A stretch of 64,000 nucleotides of DNA from AWTP1-13 sp963770295 (GTDB lineage: Bacteria > Pseudomonadota > Alphaproteobacteria > Rhizobiales > Hyphomicrobiaceae). The position numbers were made by a program, and so were the translations under genes. Every line of letters begins with the position of its first letter. Positions within the stretch are counted from its first letter, which is position 1. The stretch is taken from the NCBI GenBank assembly GCA_963770295.1, contig CAVYPA010000009.1, forward strand, positions 1 to 64,000. Direction: 5' to 3'. This document shows, one piece after another, positions 27,141 through 35,881 of this stretch. The notes beneath the pieces were generated by a model. That model had not been told where the DNA came from. It saw only the letters and a program-made list of their open reading frames with translations, and searched no databases.

Positions 27141-27461
27141 TGTCACCAATTAAACCCCCGCGATTTCTTGTAAAAATGCCGCATTTACGCTGCAAAATGC
27201 ACTTTAGCCACTGAATGGAGCCGAGCGTGCGCTGCCGCGCGTGTTCTACTGGGAACGCTGAGCGGGTCGGCACTGGCAAACTCCGAAAGCCCAAAGCTCG
27301 AGCCAGATCGCCAGTCCGTTAAGATCTCAAGAGATGGGGGTTCGGGTCCCATAATGATTGATCCGAAGCGCGGGTCCCTCTCATGCTAGTCTCCCTAGAT
27401 CGCGTGCCCCATCTTTTCCGCCATCTGTGGGCCGCGCGCTGCCAAGACCGGATCGGTTCAC
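27141..27461. other. Gap without a recognised gene
   Basis: Nothing supported. A stretch near 27335-27352 (GGGGGTTCGGGTCCC) looks a little like a tRNA T-arm but no tRNA can be folded around it. Confidence 0.45.
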
Positions 27462-27698
27462 ATGAACTTTCACAGCTTCGTCATCGTCCTCATGGCAGGC
27501 ATCATGGTGATTGGTGGTGGCATCTTGGTCGCGATGGTGGTGCTGGAAAGTCCGAGGTTGGCTCTGCGCTCCTGGCTCGGCGACGCCGCCACCCCAATCC
27601 GTCGATTGCGTAGGGCGAGTCCGTCAGACCCTGGTCACGACAAAAAAGCTCACAGAAGAATGGTTGCGAGCCCAGGAAAACCACCAGTGGCCCCCTAA
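27462..27698 (+). CDS. Possible small membrane protein
   Basis: 78 residues. The N-terminal 30 residues form one hydrophobic helix (FVIVLMAGIMVIGGGILVAM) followed by a basic, polar tail. No strong ribosome binding site and no family. The tail composition after residue 50 is poor, so the gene may be shortened or spurious. Confidence 0.35.
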   Translation: MNFHSFVIVLMAGIMVIGGGILVAMVVLESPRLALRSWLGDAATPIRRLRRASPSDPGHDKKAHRRMVASPGKPPVAP

Positions 27699-28037
27699 GA
27701 CCGTTTGGCAAGGGTGAGAGGGGGGCTGGTCTCTTTCCAGATCACGCCCAGCGACGAGAAGACCCACCTAGGAGCGCGTAGGGCGTCACACATGGGCCCG
27801 GATGTCCATCAGGCCGGCGCATCGCTGTCTCGTGGTTTGATGAAGCAGCAGGGCCACACAAAATCGTTCTGCGACTGAGGGAAGGTGTCGCTGACGTGTC
27901 CGATCCCGGCGACGGGGGGAGGCCGAGGATCGGTGTGTGGCCCTGCGCTATCCCGCTACCGAACTTGCCTTGTGTAAGCTGCCGACGACGCCCGACCCAT
28001 CGGGATAACCTCGCAAATCGGCACGGAAGACTATGGA
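27699..28037. other. Gap without a recognised gene
   Basis: A 166-codon minus-strand frame (27742-28242) crosses this area, but it is rich in Arg, Ser and Pro and overlaps the better frame at 28038-28364. It is taken as a shadow. Confidence 0.45.
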
Positions 28038-28364
28038 TCACCCAGTTCGCCTCACTGTAGGTGCCGCACTGTCTTGCTGAGGAATGGTGTCGATGTGGGC
28101 CATCATCCCTGATGCGCCGTCCCTGGCCCATGTCAGTGCGGCTTCGGGGGTGGCAAAGCAGCGCGACGCGCAATCTTGACCCAACGTATTGCCCGCGTTC
28201 TCCTCGAACAGTTCGCTCGTTGCCGTCACTGCCCAACAACACTCTCGTAAGGCTGAATCCAGACCAATTTCAACGTGGTAGCGGATGCGCGGGCTCGGGA
28301 TCATGCTGTTGGCCAACGCGTCAATGCGAGCCTCTAACCGCGTGAGCTGTGCGAGCGTCACCAT
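28038..28364 (-). CDS. Hypothetical protein
   Basis: 108 residues from the ATG at 28364. The N-terminus is helical (VTLAQLTRLEARIDALANSM) and the centre reads YHVEIGLDSALRECCWAVTA and RCFATPEAALTWARDGASG, which looks like a real small domain. No signal peptide. The open frame continues to 28553 but the upstream part is not protein-like. No family recognised. Confidence 0.45.
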   Translation of the reverse strand: MVTLAQLTRLEARIDALANSMIPSPRIRYHVEIGLDSALRECCWAVTATSELFEENAGNTLGQDCASRCFATPEAALTWARDGASGMMAHIDTIPQQDSAAPTVRRTG

Positions 28365-28670
28365 TCCAGGACACGTCACGCTGGCCCAGGCGCAGAAATT
28401 CGTCACAGCCGTCGAGCAGAAACGGATGACCGAGACGGCGATGGCCAAACTGGGATCAGTGTAGCGCCGATGCGCCCCGAGCCTACCGGGCTGCCGCTTC
28501 CAACACGCGGACAGAACTAGCTTCCGCCTTACTGCCGCGTCAGGGCGAGCCATGTCGCGTCATCCAGATGGTTCGCCCGCCTCTGCGCTCTGTCTCTGTG
28601 TGGGCCATCTGCTCGCGGGTTGCGTTGTTCAGCCGAGACCCTCGGCCAACTAATCCGCGCCAATAGAGCG

Positions 28671-29144
28671 TTACGGCCTTGAGTAACCTCCCGCGCGCGT
28701 CCAGCCGTCGCCCTCCCCCGGCGTCCTCGCCTGGTCACTCTCAGGGGAATATATGCGCGAATATTCGAAGGGCGGCATGGCGCGTAGTTGGTCCTTCGTT
28801 GCGCCGGGCAGTACCAGGCGATCATTTTTCAACTGAAACTGGCCAGCCGGGATGGCAGCATCGTGCGAGCCCAGACCGAGAAAGCCTCCAATACTGACGA
28901 TTGCGTAAGAGGCAGTCCGTTCCTTGTTGAGAATGATGTCCTCGATCTTGCCGATCCTTTCGTCCTGGTCGTTATAGACGGGCTGCCAGAGCAACTGTCG
29001 CTGCACGCTCCATCCGCTTATCACGTCATTCAGCTCGACAGCGGAGACACCCAGCCTCGTTGATCCTGCCGTTTGCGCGCGAGCGTCAGGCACAGAGGGC
29101 GTCAAAAGCAATGCCACCAATCCGGCGTAGAATACTACTCGCAT
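28671..29144 (-). CDS. Exported PRC-barrel domain protein
   Basis: 157 residues from the ATG at 29144, preceded by AAGAGGT. A signal peptide (MRVVFYAGLVALLLTPSVPD, cleavage after ARA) leads to a PRC-barrel: LLWQPVYNDQDERIGKIEDI then ASYAIVSIGGFLGLGSHDAA and IPAGQFQLKNDRLVLPGATK. PRC-barrels mediate RNA or protein contacts; the exported version is common in Hyphomicrobiales and linked to envelope or stress functions by context only. The 206-codon longer frame is not needed. Confidence 0.85.
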   Translation of the reverse strand: MRVVFYAGLVALLLTPSVPDARAQTAGSTRLGVSAVELNDVISGWSVQRQLLWQPVYNDQDERIGKIEDIILNKERTASYAIVSIGGFLGLGSHDAAIPAGQFQLKNDRLVLPGATKDQLRAMPPFEYSRIYSPESDQARTPGEGDGWTRAGGYSRP

Positions 29145-29266
29145 TGTAAATACCTCTTGCCAGGTTGTTGTGGAGAGACGGCAGACTAGGCTCCGGGCGA
29201 TGGCGGCCAAATCGGGGGCAACCCTGAAACTCACAAAAGGGAACCGCAGTGTTGGGGCCGCGCGCC

Positions 29267-29470
29267 TTAGTGGAGTTGCCGTTCCTTCCAAAAATTGAGA
29301 AATGGCCGAGGCAGTCCTTCAATAAGCGCCGGCGCATCCGTGATCATGTCCAGCACAAAGTCCTTACCGACAAACTTCAACTGCACCTCAATCACGTCCA
29401 ACAACAAGCCATGTATGGCTGCATCAAGGTTCGCCAGGTTGCGGAATGTAATGTAGTCGACCGCGTCCAC
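29267..29470 (-). CDS. Possible small protein or gene fragment
   Basis: The frame (GTG start possible at 29470) reads VDYITFRNLANLDAAIHGLL then DVIEVQLKFVGKDFVLDMIT, which is strongly protein-like with acidic and aliphatic residues. There is no ribosome binding site; it may be the C-terminal piece of a longer lost gene. Confidence 0.35.
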   Translation of the reverse strand: MDAVDYITFRNLANLDAAIHGLLLDVIEVQLKFVGKDFVLDMITDAPALIEGLPRPFLNFWKERQLH

Positions 29471-30083
29471 CGTATCGGCAATCCGACCCAGCCCGCGACG
29501 AGCCTCACTTCACCGTACCGGATCAACGGCGGTGGAGGCAGTCAGCTCGCCGAGGGTGGCAATGAAAGCGTCGGCACGCTCACCTGTTGCCGGCCTTCCT
29601 CCTCGGTCATGACACAAGCTCATCCTTTTCTGTGTTGTCTGGGGCGCCTCCGCAGGTGGCTCGCCGGCTTCGTCTGCAAATTTATTGAAAACGTTACCTT
29701 CCTGGCCCTCGAAAAGGATTTCCTCGACCCTCGCGCCGCACTACCAGATTGTTGTCGGCAATACCAGCAATGCGGGGCGCTATGCTGCTCAACTTGGATA
29801 TGAAGCATCCTATGACCAGCTCATGTCCCCTATCGCCTGGTGGACACGAGCGTTTTTCGCTTCGCCTCGATCCTGAGGCGGATCAGTTCCGATTTCGCCC
29901 GCGTAAACTCGCTGTCGATTTTTGTCTTTGCCGAGCGCCGTTCTGGGTGCGCCGGCGAGCAAGAGCGCATGGCGGAAGCTGCGATGGCTAAGGTCGCCGC
30001 CCGATCAAAACGGGCACAGGCGGTGACTGACGCCCAGAAAAGCAGTGACGATGTTGAGAACGCTCGAGAATTTGGCCCCCAGG
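29471..30083. other. 0.6-kb gap left of the tRNA
   Basis: No supported gene. This lies directly at the 3' end of tRNA-Glu, where integrative elements usually insert, but no integrase gene or repeated tRNA end was recognised here. Confidence 0.45.
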
Positions 30084-30158
30084 TGGCGCTCCCTACGGGA
30101 GTCGAACCCGTCTTTTCAGATTGAAAATCTGACGTCCTAACCGATAGACGAAGGGAGC
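30084..30158 (-). tRNA. tRNA-Glu (anticodon UUC)
   Basis: On the minus strand the acceptor arm is GCTCCCT at the 5' end and AGGGAGC near the 3' end, followed by discriminator G and an encoded CCA. The anticodon stem TCAGA / TCTGA holds the loop TTTTCAA with anticodon TTC. The T-arm reads GGGTTCGACTCCC. Size 75 bases with CCA. It separates the decayed left half of the window from the dense right half. Confidence 0.95.
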
Positions 30159-30584
30159 GGAGCCGTGTTCAAAGCCCTACGGTCCGGCGACGGCGCTATA
30201 TGGCACGGAACCAGCCGGGCTCCAAGACGCCGCTGCGCCGAAACCGACCTGCGGAACGCGGGCTCTTTGGCGGAAAAAAAAGCGTGCACCTGGAGATCGC
30301 GGCGACGACCGGCGCGATCGCGCGCAAAGGGAGCCCGTATGCGGTCCTGGCAGCGCGATGCTGGCGAGGAGCCGGTCCCGCCCGTAGCTTCTTAGCAAGG
30401 AAAATCAAATGCTTACTTCGGTACAAGCGACGCTACCTCGCACCCACCGAGCGCTTGCTCGCTCGCAAGGCGTCGAATGAGCTCGATTGGGCAGGCGCCG
30501 CCCATAGGCCCCAAGCGCATTCCGACCGGGGGCCGGCGCCCCATACGGCTTCGCCGCGTCACGGCAGGCACACCTGGCAAAGCC
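30159..30584. other. Gap after the tRNA
   Basis: A 156-codon plus-strand frame covers most of it, but it is rich in Arg, Ala and Pro and lacks a ribosome binding site. No gene is called. Confidence 0.45.
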
Positions 30585-30791
30585 TCAGTGCCGGTCGTCC
30601 TCGTCCTTGCGTCGCTCCGGCGTCTTGCGGTCTGCCGGAGTGGGCTTGGCCGGCGCAACCGGATCAATAATGACCGGCTTGCCCACCGTCGGTGGCTCTT
30701 TGGTGGGGTTGCTCTTGGCAATGGCGCGCCGAACGGCCTTGGCGCCCGTGCTCGATCTGTGGGGCGGTTTCTTTCCTTGCTTGGCGTTCAT
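30585..30791 (-). CDS. Small basic Lys/Pro-rich protein
   Basis: 68 residues from the ATG at 30791 (KQGKKPPHRSSTGAKAVRRA, then IIDPVAPAKPTPADRK and a highly charged end). It is likely unstructured. The frame is open further upstream to 30845. No ribosome binding site is convincing and no family is known. Confidence 0.35.
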   Translation of the reverse strand: MNAKQGKKPPHRSSTGAKAVRRAIAKSNPTKEPPTVGKPVIIDPVAPAKPTPADRKTPERRKDEDDRH

Positions 30792-31108
30792 GGATGGAGC
30801 GGAGATCTTGCTGCTGTGGTCGAGTGCAACGTGCATAAATGGCAACGCGTTCCCCGGCTTCGGCGGCTGGGGTGGCCTGCTCGACCTTCTGCGCTGCCGT
30901 TAAGGCTCGGCGTGCTCAGCGGCACTTGGGGATGTGCACCAGTGGATGCGGGCCTTGTGACCCCGTCGCCTGGCCGCATTGGCGCCAGATCGCCGTTCCC
31001 TTCGGCAAACGCCAATCCTTCGGCGCTTGCCGCCACTAACCCAGCGCCCTAACATTTCTCGGCACATTTCTGATTGGCACCCGTTACCCAGCCCGATCGC
31101 GAACGCCC

Positions 31109-31786
31109 ATGTCAGCGCCCAACGACGTTCCCATCCCCGAGTGGCGGCTCACCGGTGATTGGTGGGACCTCTGCAATTGCGCCATCGGCTGTCCGTGCAA
31201 TTTTGGCTCTAACCCCACCTACGGGTTCTGTGAGGGCGTCCTCACCTGGCTCATCCATGACGGCACCTATGGCGACCTCAAATTTGCCAAGGACCTGGCC
31301 GTGGTCTTAGTCATGCATTGGGAAGGTAACGTCTTTGAGAAGAACCGGGAGTTTGGCTTTTTGATCGACGACCGCGCCAACCCTGAGGAGCGCCTCGCGC
31401 TTGAGAAGATTTTCACGGGCCATGCCGGCGGCGCCTTTTCGGCATGGCGCGATCTGACGCTCAGGCTCGACGGCGTGGCCTTCGTGCCGATGACCGTCAC
31501 CCACGATGCCGAAAACTGGAAAGTCGAAGTACCCGGCATGGTGGATGGGCTCGGCGGTCCGTTCCGCAAATACATGGTCCCCGACGGGGATACCTGTCGC
31601 ATCTACAATGCCCCGCGACCCGAGGTGGTGCCGGGCTTTCTCACGGTTGGCCAGGCCAAGCGCAACATCGTCACCGGTGCCTTTGGACGCAACTTCGACT
31701 GGTCGGAGCGCTCTTCCAAGCACATCGCCTTCGACCTGCGCGGCCCCAAGACGTTCAGCTGGCGCCAACCCCTCAAGGTCCAGTGA
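31109..31786 (+). CDS. DUF1326 family protein with a Cys cluster
   Basis: 225 residues, typical for DUF1326. Near the N-terminus four cysteines are packed in WDLCNCAIGCPCNFG, a pattern suited to metal binding. The rest is beta-rich and ends in a typical FDWSERSSKHIAFDLRGP. DUF1326 genes usually lie next to DUF2182 genes, and that is so here: the DUF2182 gene starts at a GTG overlapping this stop codon by 4 bases, so translation is probably coupled. The biochemical role is unknown; the cysteines and the Met-rich partner suggest metal, perhaps copper, handling (inference). Confidence 0.9.
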   Translation: MSAPNDVPIPEWRLTGDWWDLCNCAIGCPCNFGSNPTYGFCEGVLTWLIHDGTYGDLKFAKDLAVVLVMHWEGNVFEKNREFGFLIDDRANPEERLALEKIFTGHAGGAFSAWRDLTLRLDGVAFVPMTVTHDAENWKVEVPGMVDGLGGPFRKYMVPDGDTCRIYNAPRPEVVPGFLTVGQAKRNIVTGAFGRNFDWSERSSKHIAFDLRGPKTFSWRQPLKVQ

Positions 31787-32595
31787 CTTCAGAGCTGGGC
31801 ACCGCCACGCTCCGACAACGCGAGCGCATCCTTGTGCTGGCACTTCTGCTGCTGGTGGCCGGCTTGGCCTGGGCGCTGACCATCCTGCACGCCATGCAAA
31901 TGGACGCGATGGAAGCGGCGATGTGGCGGGACATGAACATGTCCATGAACGGTATGGGGTCATCCTGGAGGCCGCTCGATGCTCTCCTCTTGTTGTTGAT
32001 GTGGTCGTCGATGATGGCGGCCATGATGGTGCCGGGTGCCAGCCCGATGGTCACAGCCTTTGCGACCATCAATCGTCGCCGGCGCGAACGCAGCGCGCCC
32101 AATGTGTCAACGCCCGTGTTTCTTCTTGGCTACCTGCTCGCCTGGGTGGGATTTTCGCTGGTGGCCACGGGCCTGCAGTGGTTACTCCAAACGATCGGGC
32201 TGCTCACCACCATGATGCAGTCGGCTTCCCTCTACTGGTCGGCCGTGCTCTTCTTGGCCGCTGGACTTTATCAATTCAGCCCGCTCAAGGAGCGATGTCT
32301 CACTTATTGCCGCTCGACCGAGGGTTTCATCCTCAGCGAATGGCGTGACGGTAATCTCGGCGCCGTGGTCATGGGTCTGCGCCACGGGCTGTTCTGCCTG
32401 GGTTGCTGTGCCGGCCTGATGCTATTGCTCTTCGCGGTCGCCGTCATGGACTTGCGCTGGGTGGCCGCCTTGACGGCCTTGGTAACCGCCGAAAAACTTC
32501 TCCCGGCTCCGGCTGTCTGGCGGGTCGCAATCGGCGTTGGCCTGCTGGCCGCCGGCCTAGCTTGCATCATTCTAGCGTGGAGGGCTGGTCCTTGA
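31783..32595 (+). CDS. DUF2182 predicted metal-binding membrane protein
   Basis: 270 residues with about six to seven membrane helices. A Met/His-rich loop lies between the first two helices: HAMQMDAMEAAMWRDMNMSM, followed by more Met before the next helix (MWSSMMAAMMVPG). A second thiol-rich site is GLFCLGCCAGLM. These features match DUF2182, annotated as a predicted metal-binding integral membrane protein. Met-rich loops often bind Cu(I), so copper is a candidate ligand. The start is the GTG at 31783 overlapping the DUF1326 stop; the DUF2000 gene in turn overlaps this stop. Confidence 0.9.
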   Translation: MTSELGTATLRQRERILVLALLLLVAGLAWALTILHAMQMDAMEAAMWRDMNMSMNGMGSSWRPLDALLLLLMWSSMMAAMMVPGASPMVTAFATINRRRRERSAPNVSTPVFLLGYLLAWVGFSLVATGLQWLLQTIGLLTTMMQSASLYWSAVLFLAAGLYQFSPLKERCLTYCRSTEGFILSEWRDGNLGAVVMGLRHGLFCLGCCAGLMLLLFAVAVMDLRWVAALTALVTAEKLLPAPAVWRVAIGVGLLAAGLACIILAWRAGP

Positions 32596-33017
32596 GCGAG
32601 CCGGCGATCAGATTTGCCACCAAGATTGCCATCGTCATCCGCAGCGATCTGGAGCCATGGCAGAAGCTTAACGTTGCAGCCTTCTTGGCCAGCGGCATCG
32701 CCGCTGCCTATCCCGCCTCGATCGGAGCGCCATACGAAGATGCGTCCGGCACGCCCTATCACCCTCTGATCGGCGAACCGATCCTCATCTACGGCGCCGA
32801 TCGCCCAGCCCTCACGAGGGCCCTCGATCGGGCGATTGCGCGCAACGTGAAGGCGGCGGTCTATACCGAGGAGATGTTTGCAACGACGCACGATGCCGCC
32901 AACAGAGCTGCCGTCAAGGTCGCCTTGCGTCCCGATCTCAAGCTGGTCGGCTTGGCATTTCGCGCCGAGCGCAAGCTCATCGACAAGGTCGTCGACGGCC
33001 TCAAGTTTCACACCTGA
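32592..33017 (+). CDS. DUF2000 family protein
   Basis: 141 residues. The pattern KIAIVIRSDLEPWQKLNVAA, then GIAAAYPASIGAPYEDASG and ILIYGADRPALTRALDRAIA matches DUF2000, a small family with a peptidyl-tRNA-hydrolase-like fold and unknown reaction. The start is a rare TTG at 32592 that overlaps the DUF2182 stop (TTGA), so it is probably translated by coupling. Third gene of the unit. Confidence 0.8.
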   Translation: MSEPAIRFATKIAIVIRSDLEPWQKLNVAAFLASGIAAAYPASIGAPYEDASGTPYHPLIGEPILIYGADRPALTRALDRAIARNVKAAVYTEEMFATTHDAANRAAVKVALRPDLKLVGLAFRAERKLIDKVVDGLKFHT

Positions 33018-33081
33018 GGCACCGCCGCCGCAATCTTTCACGCGCCTGGCGCCAGCAAAACCGGCAAAAAAAGGCGATCCA

Positions 33082-35472
33082 TCAAGTTCCCGTCCGACGC
33101 GGCTCGGCGGCGGGCTCGGCGGACGGCTGCAAAGCGGCGGCCATCGCCTCATCGACCCTTTCCAGCCAGACAAATTGCATGTTGGCGCGGACCTCCTCCG
33201 GAATCTCCTCGAAATCCTTGCGATTGCGCGCCGGCAGCATCACCCGCGAAATGCCGGCGCGGGCCGCCGCCACGACCTTCTCCTTGATGCCGCCGACCGG
33301 GAGCACAAGGCCCCTCAGACTGATCTCGCCCGTCATGGCGGTGTCGCTGCGCACGGTCCTATCCATCATCAACGAGACGAGCGCCATGAACATGGCGACG
33401 CCGGCGCTCGGGCCATCCTTGGGAATGGCACCCGCCGGGACGTGCACGTGAATGTCCATCTTTTCGAAGCGCGACGCATCAATGCCGAAATCGGCGGCGC
33501 AATTCTTTACGATGCTGAGCGCCGCCTGCGTGCTCTCGCGCATGACTTCGCCGAGCTGACCGGTAAGGATCAACCTGCCACTCCCCGGGGCGCGCGTAGC
33601 CTCGATGAACAGGATGTCGCCGCCGACCGGCGTCCAGGCAAGGCCGGTGGCGACGCCGGGGACGCTTGTGCGCATCGCCAGCTCGCTCTCGAACTGGGGA
33701 GGACCGAGCACGGTGGCGAGACTGTCGACATCGATACGGATGGGTCCGCTTTGACCTTCGGCGATACGCACGGCGGTATGGCGCAGGGCCTTGCCGAGCT
33801 CCCGTTCGAGGTTGCGCACGCCGGCTTCGCGCGTGTAGTGCTGAATGATCGCGCCTAGAGCCTCGTTGGTGATTTCGGCCTGTTCCGGTTTGAGGCCGTT
33901 GGCCTCAAGCTGGCGGCGGACGAGATAGCGACGCGCAATCTCAAGCTTTTCACTGGCGGTATACCCCGATAGCGTGATGATCTCCATGCGGTCACGCAAT
34001 GGGCCCGGGATGGTGTCGAGGAGGTTGGCCGTGGTGATGAACACAATGCGGCTGAGGTCGAACGGCACGGCCAGGTAGTTGTCGCGGAAGGTGCCGTTCT
34101 GTTCGGGATCCAGCACTTCCAGTAGCGCCGCCCCCGGATCGCCCTGAATGCCGGTCCCGAGCTTGTCGATCTCGTCGAGCATCATCACGCAATTGCGCGT
34201 ACCCGCCTTGCGGATGGCCTGAATGATGTTGCCGGGTAAAGCCCCAATATAGGTGCGCCTGTGTCCGCGAATCTCGGCCTCGTCGTGCACGCCGCCGAGG
34301 CTGACGCGCACGAACTTGCGGCCCATCGCACGCGCAATGGATTGCCCGAGCGACGTCTTGCCCACGCCGGGCGGCCCGACCAGGCATAGAATCGGAGCCT
34401 TGCCTTGTGGCGCCAGCTTACGAACGGCAAGGAACTCGACGATGCGGCGTTTGATTTTGGCCAAACCATAGTGATCCTCATCGAGGATCCGCCGCGCCTC
34501 GGCGATGTCGATCGGCTGCTCTTCGGGCAGCTGCCACGGCAGTTCGACGAGCCAGTCCAGATAGCTGCGCACCATGCCGTGCTCGGCCGACGCTTCCGGC
34601 ATGCGTTCGAGCCGCCGCAATTCCTTGCGGGCCTGCTCCTCGACGTCCTTGGGCATTCTGGCTTTGCCGATCGCCTCGCTCAATTCGGCGATCTCAGCCT
34701 TGCCCTCCTCGCCTTCCCCCAATTGCCGGCGGATCGCCGCCAATTGTTCGCGCAGCAGTACTTCCCGTTGGCGCTCGTCGAGCGCGGCCTTGGTCTGGCG
34801 CCCGATTTCCTGCGAAAGCCGCAATACTTCGATGCGCTGCGCGAGCAGGCGCGAGACCTTATCCATCCGCGCCGCGACATCGATGGTTTCGAGAATCTCC
34901 TGCTTGTCCTCGGGTTTCACGTCCATGTAGGCGGCGGCAAAATCCGCCAACTGCGTCGGCGTCGTGATTGACTGCACTGCAGCCAGCAATTCGGCGGGGA
35001 CCTGCGGCAGAAGCTGCAACGCCTCGAGCGTTTGCCGCTGCAAATTGAGGAAGCGCGCCTCGATTTCGGCACTGCGCGAGGCGGGCTCGGGAATGCGGGC
35101 AACCTTGGCCACCAGGAACGGCCAACCCTCCAGAAAATCCATGATCTGGAAGCGCTGGTCGCCTTGGCAGATGAGGTGGTGGTTGCCGTCAGGGGCGGTA
35201 ACGTAGCGCACCAGATTGGCAACGGTGCCGACGCGGTATAGGTCCCCAGGTTGCGGATCCTCTTGGGCCTGCTCGCGCTGCATTAAAATGCCGACCTGAC
35301 GCTGCTCGCGCACCGCTTGCTGGGCAGCGGCGATCGAGCCGGGTCGGCCCACACTGATCGGCAGAACCATGCCCGGAAACAGCACGGTATTGCGGACCGG
35401 AACGATCATCAGGGCGTCCGATGGCAAACCCGCCGCCGCGCCCGGCGCATCCTTTGCTTCTAGCTCGGCCAC
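33082..35472 (-). CDS. lon: ATP-dependent protease Lon
   Basis: 796 residues. Order: N-terminal LON substrate-binding domain (about 20-210), coiled linker (210-310), AAA+ module with Walker A GPPGVGKTSLGQ and Walker B MMLDEIDKLG, then the protease domain with the catalytic Ser689 in PKDGPSAGV and Lys730 in VGGIKEK. It degrades damaged and short-lived regulatory proteins in the cytoplasm. It begins 4 bases after the hsp20 gene, so the two form an operon. This is not the usual clpP-clpX-lon-hupB context of alphaproteobacteria, so it may be a second Lon linked to heat stress. Confidence 0.96.
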   Translation of the reverse strand: MAELEAKDAPGAAAGLPSDALMIVPVRNTVLFPGMVLPISVGRPGSIAAAQQAVREQRQVGILMQREQAQEDPQPGDLYRVGTVANLVRYVTAPDGNHHLICQGDQRFQIMDFLEGWPFLVAKVARIPEPASRSAEIEARFLNLQRQTLEALQLLPQVPAELLAAVQSITTPTQLADFAAAYMDVKPEDKQEILETIDVAARMDKVSRLLAQRIEVLRLSQEIGRQTKAALDERQREVLLREQLAAIRRQLGEGEEGKAEIAELSEAIGKARMPKDVEEQARKELRRLERMPEASAEHGMVRSYLDWLVELPWQLPEEQPIDIAEARRILDEDHYGLAKIKRRIVEFLAVRKLAPQGKAPILCLVGPPGVGKTSLGQSIARAMGRKFVRVSLGGVHDEAEIRGHRRTYIGALPGNIIQAIRKAGTRNCVMMLDEIDKLGTGIQGDPGAALLEVLDPEQNGTFRDNYLAVPFDLSRIVFITTANLLDTIPGPLRDRMEIITLSGYTASEKLEIARRYLVRRQLEANGLKPEQAEITNEALGAIIQHYTREAGVRNLERELGKALRHTAVRIAEGQSGPIRIDVDSLATVLGPPQFESELAMRTSVPGVATGLAWTPVGGDILFIEATRAPGSGRLILTGQLGEVMRESTQAALSIVKNCAADFGIDASRFEKMDIHVHVPAGAIPKDGPSAGVAMFMALVSLMMDRTVRSDTAMTGEISLRGLVLPVGGIKEKVVAAARAGISRVMLPARNRKDFEEIPEEVRANMQFVWLERVDEAMAAALQPSAEPAAEPRRTGT

Positions 35473-35476
35473 GGGC

Positions 35477-35881
35477 TCACTCCGCCTTCCGCAGCGTGAT
35501 CACCAGCAAGCCATTACTGGTTGAGCGGTGAACGTCCCGATAGCGGCCGGCAGGCAAACGGATACGGCGCTCGAAATGGCCCTGGGGCAGTTCCAGCCGA
35601 TGAATGACGGCGGTGCGCCATTCGCGTGGCAGCACGCGGGTCCCGCCAATGACCAGCTCGTTGCCTTCGATGACCGCCTCGACCTGCTCGGGAATGACGC
35701 CCGGAAGCGCCACGAGCACCAGCACGTCTTCCGGCGTCTCCAGAATATCAACAGGTGGCTCCCAAGCCGGCCGACGTGAGGAGCCGCCGGGGCGAAATAT
35801 CTCCCGATGCATGTGCTCGGCCCGCGCCAGCATGTCGAATGCGTGGGACCACATCCAACCGCTGGGGAAATCCTTTTCCAT
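35477..35881 (-). CDS. Small heat-shock protein, Hsp20/alpha-crystallin family
   Basis: 134 residues. The alpha-crystallin domain runs from WEPPVDILETPEDVLVLVAL (about 41) to LVITLRKAE at the end, with the conserved LPGVIPEQVEAVIEGNELVI and the RRIRLPAGRY part. The C-terminal I-x-I anchor is absent; the protein ends with the last strand. It should bind unfolding proteins in the cytoplasm. An AGGTGAGAC ribosome binding site precedes the ATG. It is the first gene of an operon with lon. A heat-shock sigma promoter was looked for upstream but no clear one was found. Confidence 0.92.
   Translation of the reverse strand: MEKDFPSGWMWSHAFDMLARAEHMHREIFRPGGSSRRPAWEPPVDILETPEDVLVLVALPGVIPEQVEAVIEGNELVIGGTRVLPREWRTAVIHRLELPQGHFERRIRLPAGRYRDVHRSTSNGLLVITLRKAE

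Noticed and set aside
27335..27352. Possible tRNA T-arm-like sequence
   Set aside because: No acceptor or anticodon arm can be folded around it.
27742..28242. 166-codon minus-strand frame
   Set aside because: Rich in Arg, Ser, Pro and Gly, and overlaps a better frame at 28038-28364.
29840..30124. 94-codon plus-strand frame ending in the tRNA
   Set aside because: Its end is antisense tRNA sequence, so it is a chance frame.
30200..30670. 156-codon plus-strand frame after the tRNA
   Set aside because: No start signal and a composition typical of GC-rich shadows.
31444..31782. Upstream extension of the DUF2182 gene
   Set aside because: The open frame runs far into the DUF1326 gene, but that part is out of frame with real coding sequence and not membrane-like. 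The overlapping GTG at 31783 is the sensible start.
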